Shown: one piece after another, positions 1-5,506 of the stretch
Position numbering within the stretch: the first letter of the stretch is position 1
Layout: each line of letters begins with the position of its first letter
DNA from: Promethearchaeota archaeon
GTDB taxonomy: Archaea; Asgardarchaeota; Lokiarchaeia; Sigynarchaeales; MK-D1
DNA length: 5,506 nucleotides
Direction of reading: 5' to 3'
Assembly: GCA_016839385.1 (NCBI GenBank)
Contig: JAEOUK010000172.1
Coordinates: 1-5,506 of the forward strand
The notes under the pieces: generated by a model
What the model saw: only the letters and a program-made list of their open reading frames with translations
What the model was told of the DNA's origin: nothing
Database searches by the model: none
Translations under genes and position numbers: made by a program

Positions 1-656
1 ATGAATAGAATCATGTAAACAAAAGTTGGAATATCTGCGTTTATTGATAAAAGCGAACCAATGAAGTATGCATAGAGTACAACCCATGGTGTAAATCCAG
101 AAATTGTTCCATAGATAAAGGCTGACCAATTTGTCTTTTCGGTTTTTTGATTAATCAGCTCCATTAGGTAACCGAACAATATCATCATCGCATTCAACAC
201 GAAAATCATGACCAGCGACCAGAAATCCCAGACTCCCAAGAACAAGGCAATCAGAACAATCATTATGGAACTAGAGAATGTGTATTCGTACCATCGGTAT
301 GGATTCATGCCTTTTTTGAGATTTTCGTTGTACTTTTCATTCTTAACGAATGCTATAATGAAGTGAGCTAGTGAAGACATTAGTGGAAATGAGGCTACAA
401 TAATTCCTAAATATCCTAGTGTAAACAGAACCTGTGGATCTGGAGTCACATCTATTTGAAATGGTGGACCTTCAATTATGGTAAATTTTGTGTAGAAGGT
501 GTAGAGACTTCTTTCCCATTCCAGCTGGGTTCCCAGAACAAGCATTAGTGTCCCTTGAATTAGGTGTAATACAAAAGCAGCAATATTGAAGCGTTTAAGG
601 TATTTGAAGGTAATCGGCGATTTTGCTATAATTTCTTGTCTTTCTTTATAATTCAT
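1..656 (-). CDS. Heliorhodopsin, 3' end beyond the window
   Basis: Retinal-binding seven-helix membrane protein of the heliorhodopsin family, which sits in the membrane inverted relative to type-1 rhodopsins and is thought to act in light sensing or signalling rather than as a strong ion pump. The open frame gives 218 codons from ATG 656; an in-frame TGA lies just upstream, which fixes the start. Seen in the translation: TM1 about 24-42 with H31 (FVLHLIQ), a long polar A-B loop about 43-76, TM2 about 77-103 with H98 (SSLAHFI), TM3 about 121-141 opening with RWYEYTFSSSIMIVLIA (E124 = Schiff-base counterion position), TM4 about 144-166 (IFVLNAMMILFGYLME), TM5 about 177-200 (NWSAFIYG, SGFTPWV) and the start of TM6 (IPTFVY). 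These match heliorhodopsin 48C12 block by block, including its H23, H80 and E107. TM7 with the retinal lysine is off the left edge, so retinal binding is expected but not seen. It lies 68 bases downstream of a SOUL-family gene on the same strand. Confidence 0.95.
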   Translation of the reverse strand, partial: MNYKERQEIIAKSPITFKYLKRFNIAAFVLHLIQGTLMLVLGTQLEWERSLYTFYTKFTIIEGPPFQIDVTPDPQVLFTLGYLGIIVASFPLMSSLAHFIIAFVKNEKYNENLKKGMNPYRWYEYTFSSSIMIVLIALFLGVWDFWSLVMIFVLNAMMILFGYLMELINQKTEKTNWSAFIYGTISGFTPWVVLYAYFIGSLLSINADIPTFVYMILF

Positions 657-680
657 AAAATATCATTTGCTTGGAATTTG

Positions 681-687
681 TTTATAT
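681..687 (-). promoter_or_regulatory. TATA-like box of the heliorhodopsin gene (leaderless start)
   Basis: On the minus strand the sequence reads ATATAAA, preceded by an A-rich BRE-like stretch (CCAAAATC, 695-688). The box is centred 28 bases upstream of ATG 656. This is the spacing expected if transcription begins at or next to the start codon, as in archaeal leaderless mRNAs. No GGAG-like ribosome binding site lies between box and ATG. The position supports a promoter for the heliorhodopsin separate from that of the upstream SOUL gene. In an AT-rich spacer a chance match is possible. Confidence 0.55.
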
Positions 688-724
688 GATTTTGGTAAGA
701 GATTTTACTAAAATTTAGATTTTT

Positions 725-1240
725 CTAGGTGTATTCTATTTCGGTTGCCACTTCATTTCTGCGTAGGAACCAAGGTGTAAATGGTCCACTGTAACGCATT
801 GTGAAAATATTTCCTTTTGTTTTAATTTTTGATTTTTCCAATTCCTTTATCAGTTCTTTGGATTTGGATGTAAAATTTGAGGATGCCCAACGGCCACTAA
901 ATTTTAATGCTGCAACATATCTTTCTGGGATTTGCTTGATTTTAATTCGTTCTTCATTTGGTTGTGGGGTAGTTTCTAATGTGTATTCTTCTGGCATAAC
1001 AAATGATATTGACTCTTTTTCGGATAAAACAGGGGCAGTCATCTCAATTTTTTTTGAAATTACTGGTGCAGTCATTTCCAAATTTGTTTTTGTGCTGTTA
1101 TTACCTGAAATATAATCGAAAAGAAGATTGAAGCCTCCATCACCGGAACCATCGACTTCGGCAATAACCAATTTTCCATAATGTCGAATTTCCACTTTAT
1201 CCAAAATGTTAACTACTTGATAGTTTACTTCATTAACCAT
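725..1240 (-). CDS. SOUL/HBP-family haem-binding protein
   Basis: Complete 171-residue protein of the SOUL haem-binding family (p22HBP/SOUL), small soluble proteins that bind haem or other tetrapyrroles; their physiological role in prokaryotes is poorly defined. Family hallmarks are present in order: VEIRHYGKLVIAEV (16-29), FNLLFDYISGNN (37-48), two MTAPV blocks (56-60 and 67-71), ISFVMPEEYTLE (78-89) before a P-x-P turn, the FSGRW strand (114-118), and the C-terminal GPFTPWFLRRNEV block (152-164). No signal peptide or membrane segment is visible, so it is probably cytoplasmic, and the length is typical. H20 is a possible ligand, but haem ligation varies in this family and cannot be inferred. 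It is divergent from the ABC operon and upstream of the heliorhodopsin. The start ATG at 1240 has no strong ribosome binding site but a TATA-like element about 26 bases upstream. Confidence 0.95.
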   Translation of the reverse strand: MVNEVNYQVVNILDKVEIRHYGKLVIAEVDGSGDGGFNLLFDYISGNNSTKTNLEMTAPVISKKIEMTAPVLSEKESISFVMPEEYTLETTPQPNEERIKIKQIPERYVAALKFSGRWASSNFTSKSKELIKELEKSKIKTKGNIFTMRYSGPFTPWFLRRNEVATEIEYT

Positions 1241-1263
1241 AGATAGTAATATCTCATCAATTC

Positions 1264-1270
1264 TATAATT
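1264..1270. promoter_or_regulatory. TATA-like element in the divergent spacer
   Basis: The plus strand reads TATAATT and the minus strand AATTATA. For the minus-strand SOUL gene the element is centred about 26 bases from ATG 1240, right for a leaderless archaeal promoter, with an A-rich BRE-like GCAAAATT just upstream (1278-1271). On the plus strand it could place a start near 1290-1295 and give the ABC operon a leader of about 55 bases. Another AT-rich run (1301-1309) could serve the operon instead, so assignment to the plus strand is weaker. Confidence 0.45.
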
Positions 1271-1274
1271 AATT

Positions 1275-1286
1275 TTGCGCGCGCAA
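1275..1286. promoter_or_regulatory. 12-bp perfect palindrome, candidate operator
   Basis: TTGCGCGCGCAA is identical to its own reverse complement and forms a GC island in an otherwise AT-rich 108-base spacer between divergent genes. It abuts the BRE/TATA-like element of the SOUL gene on the upstream side. On the plus strand it lies between that TATA-like element and the predicted operon start, where a bound protein would block initiation. A dimeric helix-turn-helix regulator site is the natural reading. The alternating purine-pyrimidine core could also adopt Z-DNA. No regulator gene is in the window. Confidence 0.5.
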
Positions 1287-1334
1287 CATATTAGAAATGG
1301 TAATAATAGTTTTTAGGAATCTGGAAGCAATAGT

Positions 1335-1339
1335 AAGGA
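1335..1339 (+). promoter_or_regulatory. Ribosome binding site of the ABC ATPase gene
   Basis: AAGGA ends nine bases before ATG 1349. An in-frame TGA directly precedes that ATG (1346-1348), so no longer start is possible. The site is moderate in strength compared with the two downstream sites of the operon. It implies a leadered transcript, unlike the minus-strand genes. Confidence 0.6.
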
Positions 1340-1348
1340 TGAACCTGA

Positions 1349-2032
1349 ATGGTAGCTGTTATTGAGACTGAAAATTTAAAAAAAAGCTATATGCTGGGCA
1401 ATGTTTCAGTTCATGCTCTTTGTGGGCTAAACCTAAAGATTGAGAAAGGTGAGTTTGTAGTTATCTTGGGACCATCTGGAAGCGGAAAATCCACACTACT
1501 TAACATGCTTGGAGCTCTGGACATTCCAAGTGATGGTTCAGTAAGAATTGGAATGCATGATTTAACAAATATGGATGATTCAGAACTTGCAGTTTTGCGC
1601 AGAAAAATTGGGGTTGTTTTTCAATTCTTTAATTTAATAAGCAGACTTAATGCGCGAGAAAATGTTGAATTACCACTTTCAATCGCAAATATTCGAAGAT
1701 CAAAACGCAGAGAAAAAGCAGAAGAGCTTCTTAACATTGTGGGTTTAAGAGATAGAATGGATCACAAACCTTCGGAATTATCGGGAGGAGAAAGACAACG
1801 AGTAGCAATAGCGAGAGCATTAGCAAATAATCCAGATTTTTTATTACTAGACGAACCTACGGGAAACATAGACTCAAAAACTGCTAAGGAACTAATGACA
1901 CTTATTCAGGATTTAAACAAGAATCAAGATGTAACAATAATAATGGTTACACATGACCAAAATATGGCCAATTATGCATCTCGCGTACTCTATCTCTTAG
2001 ACGGGAAAATAACCAAGGAGGTAAGAAAATAG
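1349..2032 (+). CDS. ABC transporter ATP-binding protein, LolD/MacB type
   Basis: Complete 227-residue ATPase subunit of a MacB/LolD-type (type VII) ABC system, which hydrolyses ATP in the cytoplasm to drive a partner permease. All ABC motifs are intact: Walker A GPSGSGKST (41-49), Q-loop Q92 in VVFQFFNL, signature LSGGERQ (144-150), Walker B FLLLDE (164-169, catalytic E169), D-loop GNIDSK (172-177) and switch histidine H202 in VTHD. Family-typical details are the HALCGLNL stretch before Walker A and LPTGNIDS-like spacing after Walker B; the length matches the family. The start is fixed by a stop codon immediately upstream. It is the first gene of the plus-strand operon; its stop TAG abuts the ATG of the permease, so the two are almost certainly co-translated as a transporter. 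Members move lipoproteins, peptides, antibiotics or transmit force; the substrate here is unknown. Confidence 0.97.
   Translation: MVAVIETENLKKSYMLGNVSVHALCGLNLKIEKGEFVVILGPSGSGKSTLLNMLGALDIPSDGSVRIGMHDLTNMDDSELAVLRRKIGVVFQFFNLISRLNARENVELPLSIANIRRSKRREKAEELLNIVGLRDRMDHKPSELSGGERQRVAIARALANNPDFLLLDEPTGNIDSKTAKELMTLIQDLNKNQDVTIIMVTHDQNMANYASRVLYLLDGKITKEVRK
2015..2022 (+). promoter_or_regulatory. Strong ribosome binding site of the permease gene
   Basis: AAGGAGGT lies inside the last codons of the ATPase gene, ten bases before ATG 2033. It is a near-complete match to the 3' end of 16S rRNA and decides the permease start. With the abutting stop and start codons it supports translational coupling of the two subunits. 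Confidence 0.8.
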
Positions 2033-3301
2033 ATGCTAATTCGCGATATTTTTTCCTATGGAATCAGTGCAATAAAGCGTCGCAAAAGCCGAAAATTTCT
2101 CTCCATTCTTGGTGTAACAATTGGAATTGCTGCCATAATATCTATTGTTTCATTGAGTTCTGGTTTTCAAGATTTAGTGAATACTCAGTTTGAACAAGGT
2201 TTTAGCTCTAATATTTTAATAGTAACTACTGAAAGTATAAGCTTTGCAGATACAGAATCGGACTTAAAACTTTATATCGATGACACAGAAATCATCGATA
2301 ATATAGATAACATAAATCAATCTACAGCGATTTTACAACGAAATTGTGCTATTCGAATTGCAGAACAAGAATATGTTCTTAATGTTGTTGGAATTGATTA
2401 TGAGAAATATTCGAATATCTTCGAAAACACATTTAATACTGAATTTGGAGCAATCCCCAAATCTCCTGATAACACTTCTGTAATTATCGGAGCTCGAGTA
2501 AATGATCCATGGAAAAATGGAAGCACCTTAACATCTATTGGTGACCAGATAAATATCACCTACACAACACGTTCAGGTATAGATATTGAAAACCGAACAT
2601 ATGCGGGTAGAATTTCAGGAATAATGAAAGAGATAGGAGGCACAAACATCGGAGGTCCAATTGATGTTGGTGTATATATCCCATTGGAAACTGCAGAGGA
2701 CTTCTTTGAAACTGATGAGGTTAAAACTATTATTGTTCAATTAACTGCCAGTGATGATGAAATTATTGCACAAACATCTGATGAAATCGAAGTTGCTTTT
2801 GGAAATCAAATTCAGGTGATCACTCCTAAATCTGTACTCGATGCAATATCTTCAGTTATAGGAACTATTGAGCTATTTGTATCTGGTATTAGTGCAATAT
2901 CTTTAGTTGTTGCTGGGGTCGGTATTATGAATACTATGCTTACTTCTTTGATGGAACGAGTTAGAGAGATTGGAATCTTAAAAGCTCTGGGAATGCAGAA
3001 ACGAACAGTTCTAGGTATCTTTCTTAATGAAGCATTAATCATAGGTTTGCTCGGTTCAGTATTTGGAATACTGTTGGGTTCAGCGTTAGCTTTATCGATT
3101 GACCAGTTGGGTTTACTTGAAAATTTCACAACTGGAACATATAATACCGTTTTAGGTGAGATCTCAATTAGACCGGTTTTTGATATTTCACTTTTCATTT
3201 ATTCTTTCATTTTTGGAATTGTAATTAGCGTAATCTTTGGTTTATATCCTGCATGGAGAGCAGCCAAAATGGACCCAGTTGAAGCGTTAAGGAATGAATA
3301 G
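2033..3301 (+). CDS. ABC transporter permease, MacB/FtsX family
   Basis: Complete 422-residue permease with classic MacB topology: a short cytoplasmic N-terminus with a basic cluster (KRRKSRK, 15-21), TM1 about 22-43, a large extracytoplasmic domain about 44-275 (MacB periplasmic-core type), then TM2 about 281-303, TM3 about 328-354 and TM4 about 385-406. The FtsX core is recognised by the segment MERVREIGILKALG (307-320), the coupling region that contacts the ATPase, and by the C-terminal GLYPAWRAAKMDPVEALRNE (403-422), the usual family ending. It pairs with the upstream ATPase gene with no spacer. In diderm bacteria such permeases work with MacA and TolC; neither partner is visible here, and in an archaeon or monoderm the transporter would act at the single membrane. 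Export of a small molecule or peptide, or signal transmission, are the options; the substrate is not readable. Confidence 0.95.
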   Translation: MLIRDIFSYGISAIKRRKSRKFLSILGVTIGIAAIISIVSLSSGFQDLVNTQFEQGFSSNILIVTTESISFADTESDLKLYIDDTEIIDNIDNINQSTAILQRNCAIRIAEQEYVLNVVGIDYEKYSNIFENTFNTEFGAIPKSPDNTSVIIGARVNDPWKNGSTLTSIGDQINITYTTRSGIDIENRTYAGRISGIMKEIGGTNIGGPIDVGVYIPLETAEDFFETDEVKTIIVQLTASDDEIIAQTSDEIEVAFGNQIQVITPKSVLDAISSVIGTIELFVSGISAISLVVAGVGIMNTMLTSLMERVREIGILKALGMQKRTVLGIFLNEALIIGLLGSVFGILLGSALALSIDQLGLLENFTTGTYNTVLGEISIRPVFDISLFIYSFIFGIVISVIFGLYPAWRAAKMDPVEALRNE

Positions 3302-3307
3302 AGGAGG
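3302..3307 (+). promoter_or_regulatory. Strong ribosome binding site of the dikinase-like gene
   Basis: AGGAGG begins on the last-but-one side of the permease stop (TAG ends at 3301) and ends five bases before ATG 3313. It selects this ATG as the start and places the gene in the same operon as the transporter. Confidence 0.8.
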
Positions 3308-3312
3308 ATTAG

Positions 3313-5506
3313 ATGTCAAAGGATATTTGTATCATACCTCTATCAAAAATTAAGAATAATATTAACTCGGGATCAAAAGCTAGAAACCTTTCAATCTTGC
3401 AAAAAATGGGATTGAAAATTCCCAAGACCTATGTAATACCTTTCGAGGCATTCGAGAATTATAAGGTCAATAGAGAATATGGTATCAATAGCATTATGAA
3501 ATGTTTAGAAAGAATCTTGGATGAAAATAAAAGATATTCCATTCGTTCTTCAGCAAATATTGAGGATTCTTCCTTATTCTCTTTTGCTGGTCAATTCGAA
3601 ACACAATTGAATTGTGAAAATCTTAAAGATATAGAAAATGCAATTGAGCGTACTTGGATTTCGGCACATGGTGATAAACCGACAACATACAAATCCAATC
3701 TTGGGCATTCAGATGTAAAATTAAAGATGGCTGTAATTATTCAAGAAATGGTTGAACCAGAGTTTTCTGGTGTTGTGTTTACTAAGAATCCGTTAACAGG
3801 GCTTGACGAAGTAATTGTTGAGACAGTTGATGGGTATTGTGATTCTTTGGTTCAGAATGGTGTGACACCTGAAAGATGGGTATATAAATGGGGAAAATTG
3901 ATAGAATTTCCGGAGAATAGAACCAAACGATCTAAGATAATCCTTGAGATTATTTCTAAAGCTTTAGAAATTGGAAAGAAGTTGGATTCTTCAATAGATC
4001 TTGAGTGGGCATATAATGGAAAAGAAATTCTTTGGTTACAAATGAGGGAAATAACTACTATAAACAATACATGCCTTTATTCAAATCGGCTTTCCAGAGA
4101 ATTTCTTCCAGGCATTATTTTACCACTTGTCTGGTCTGTAAATATTCCTGTTGTGAACTCTTCATGGAAAAGGCTTTTCATTGAACTAATAGGAAGTTCT
4201 GCAAGAAATATTAATGTAAATAGTCTTGCGAAATCCTTCTATTTTCGAGCTTACTTCAATATGACAGTTGTAGGGAATATTTTCCAAATATTGGGGATGC
4301 CTCGTGAGGCTCTTGAGATTCTAGCAGGTATCGCAGCTCCGAAGGAAGGAAAGCCATCATTCAGACCAGGTCTAAAAACAATCAGATATTTTCCAAGGAT
4401 TATATTGTTTGCAATTCGTAAGTTGTTTTTCTCTAAGAAAATTGAACTTTTTCTTAAAAGTAGAAAGAATGATTTTCAGAAAATTGCTTCAATAACACTG
4501 GAATCCCTTAATGAGTTTGAAACTATTGAAATTATTGACAGGCTTTTTGAGTTGAATACTGATTCCTCGTATTATGTAATCGTTTCACAGGTGCTGAATA
4601 GTTTGTATAACGCAATTCTTCGTTCAAGTTTAGAAAAAAAAGGATTGGATTTTGAAAAGGTCGAGTTTAAAGAAACTAAAAAACGATTGGAACATATTGA
4701 TCCAAAACAGCAAATAGACTTTTTGAATAATGAGTTTCAATTACTTCCTGCTGAAAAACAATCGCAAATAAGAGAATTATCTTGGACAGAAGTTATGAAC
4801 TCAGAAGAACTTGGTTCATTCAAAGATAATCTCCAAAAGTTTATTGATAATTTTGGGCATCTTAGTGATAGTGGAAATGATTTCTCTAACCCAACATGGA
4901 AAGAAAATCCTGACAATATATTAACAATGATTATAGAACAGAATCAAAAAGCCATTAAACATAGAGAAAATATATTCAATTCAGACTTTGAAGCAGTCAT
5001 TCGCAATAATAGGCTGATTCGTTTTCTATATAATCTAGCAGCAAAATATACCGAATATCGTGAATCAGTAAATTTTCTTTATACATATGGTTACAGCCTT
5101 TTCAGGAGATGTTTCATGAATCTAGGAAATCTTTTAAACCAGAAAGGAATTTTGGATCAGAAGGATGACATTTTTTATCTTTCTTATGACGAACTTAAAC
5201 AACTAGTAAAAGATAATTCATTAAAAGCTACTCTAAATAGAAAAATTATTGAGCGGAAATCAGAGGTTGAACGATTCAAAGATATAATATTGCCAGAAGT
5301 GATCTATAACGAATTACCTGAAAGTGCATTATTTAAAGGAAAAATTCTCCGCGACTTTAAAGGAGTAGCTACTTCTCGCGGTCACTATATTGGTCCTGCT
5401 AGAATAGTAAACGGACCAAGTGACTTCAAAAAAATTGAAATTGGAGACGTTCTTGTAATACCATTTTCAGATGTCAGTTGGACGCCCCTGTTTTCTAAAG
5501 CTTCGG
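3313..5506 (+). CDS. PEP-utilising dikinase-like protein, rifampicin phosphotransferase architecture, 3' end beyond the window
   Basis: Large cytoplasmic phosphotransferase-like enzyme; 731 codons are open to the right edge. Domain order: a PPDK/PEP-synthase ATP-grasp domain (about 1-250) with the glycine/lysine loop GSKARNL (20-26), IRSSANIEDSSLFSFAGQFET (positions 77-97, R78), the ATP-binding strand VIIQEMVEPEFSGVVFTKNP (from about 141), and DLEWA (229-233) followed by LQMREIT (242-248; many relatives have RP where RE stands here). A roughly 430-residue, mainly helical middle region follows, with FGH (514-516), PTWKENP and the DDIFYLSYDEL block (618-628). From about 685 the swivelling domain begins (GVATSRG, GDVLVIPFSDVSWTPLFSKAS). 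The catalytic histidine motif (GG-x-x-S/T-H) should fall about 12-15 residues past the edge. The family moves the beta-phosphate of ATP through this histidine to pyruvate or, in rifampicin phosphotransferase, to a drug hydroxyl. The late swivel domain favours the latter layout. It lies 11 bases after the permease gene. Confidence 0.9.
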   Translation, partial: MSKDICIIPLSKIKNNINSGSKARNLSILQKMGLKIPKTYVIPFEAFENYKVNREYGINSIMKCLERILDENKRYSIRSSANIEDSSLFSFAGQFETQLNCENLKDIENAIERTWISAHGDKPTTYKSNLGHSDVKLKMAVIIQEMVEPEFSGVVFTKNPLTGLDEVIVETVDGYCDSLVQNGVTPERWVYKWGKLIEFPENRTKRSKIILEIISKALEIGKKLDSSIDLEWAYNGKEILWLQMREITTINNTCLYSNRLSREFLPGIILPLVWSVNIPVVNSSWKRLFIELIGSSARNINVNSLAKSFYFRAYFNMTVVGNIFQILGMPREALEILAGIAAPKEGKPSFRPGLKTIRYFPRIILFAIRKLFFSKKIELFLKSRKNDFQKIASITLESLNEFETIEIIDRLFELNTDSSYYVIVSQVLNSLYNAILRSSLEKKGLDFEKVEFKETKKRLEHIDPKQQIDFLNNEFQLLPAEKQSQIRELSWTEVMNSEELGSFKDNLQKFIDNFGHLSDSGNDFSNPTWKENPDNILTMIIEQNQKAIKHRENIFNSDFEAVIRNNRLIRFLYNLAAKYTEYRESVNFLYTYGYSLFRRCFMNLGNLLNQKGILDQKDDIFYLSYDELKQLVKDNSLKATLNRKIIERKSEVERFKDIILPEVIYNELPESALFKGKILRDFKGVATSRGHYIGPARIVNGPSDFKKIEIGDVLVIPFSDVSWTPLFSKAS

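Noticed and set aside
708..718. Short AT-rich inverted repeat CTAAAATTTAG downstream of the SOUL stop, considered as a terminator
   Set aside because: Only five base pairs, all but two A-T, no loop to speak of and no clear U-tract placement; it is expected by chance in a spacer this AT-rich.
1012..1081. Apparent internal duplication around the two MTAPV blocks of the SOUL gene
   Set aside because: Two M-T-x-P-V blocks are a normal feature of SOUL-family proteins, so this is family structure rather than a recent repeat.
801..1115. Open frame of 104 codons on the plus strand
   Set aside because: It lies entirely antisense to the well-supported SOUL gene, shows no family motif, and its MTAPV-mirroring repeats are just the reverse strand of that gene.
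1339..1365. Short ATG-initiated frame overlapping the ATPase start, considered as a leader peptide
   Set aside because: Eight codons only, its ATG overlaps the likely ribosome binding site of the ATPase gene, and nothing suggests it is translated.
2812..3198. Open frame of 128 codons on the minus strand
   Set aside because: Antisense to the conserved membrane core of the permease; the proline- and isoleucine-rich translation resembles no protein family and there is no ribosome binding site or promoter.
3852..4067. Open frame of 71 codons on the minus strand
   Set aside because: Antisense to the ATP-grasp domain of the dikinase-like gene, with no recognisable features.

Overview
The window is AT-rich and compact. 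It carries five protein genes in two divergent groups, and the outermost gene on each side runs off the window. No RNA gene, CRISPR array, insertion sequence or integrase was seen, and no gap without a gene exceeds about 110 bases. The organism is most likely an archaeon. The first genes of the minus-strand group have a TATA-like box centred about 26-28 bases upstream of the ATG and no convincing Shine-Dalgarno sequence, which fits leaderless archaeal transcripts. Genes inside the plus-strand operon instead have strong AGGAGG-type ribosome binding sites. A heliorhodopsin in a low-GC genome would fit Asgard archaea (Heimdall-like) or another archaeal group. A monoderm bacterium such as a Chloroflexi or actinobacterial relative is not excluded. 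The lineage is inference.

Minus-strand group (1-1240): a SOUL/HBP-family haem-binding protein (1240-725) is followed 68 bases downstream, in the same direction, by a heliorhodopsin (656 to beyond base 1). The heliorhodopsin was recognised by translating the left edge. It has the family's transmembrane histidines, the RWxEY counterion motif in TM3 and the TM4-TM5 signature, but the retinal-binding lysine of TM7 lies outside the window. This pairs a retinal photoreceptor with a putative tetrapyrrole-binding protein.

Divergent control region (1241-1348): this 108-base spacer holds a shared AT-rich TATA-like element and a perfect 12-bp GC-rich palindrome (1275-1286). The palindrome is a good operator candidate for one or both transcription units.

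Plus-strand operon (1349-5506): a LolD/MacB-type ABC ATPase, its MacB/FtsX-type permease (starting on the base after the ATPase stop), and, 11 bases further on, a large PEP-utilising dikinase-like protein cut by the right edge. The third protein has an N-terminal PPDK/PEP-synthase ATP-grasp domain, about 430 residues of middle region, and the start of the swivelling phosphohistidine domain. That order resembles rifampicin phosphotransferase rather than true PEP synthase. An exporter followed directly by a small-molecule phosphotransferase-like enzyme suggests a modify-and-export module, but the substrate cannot be read from the sequence.
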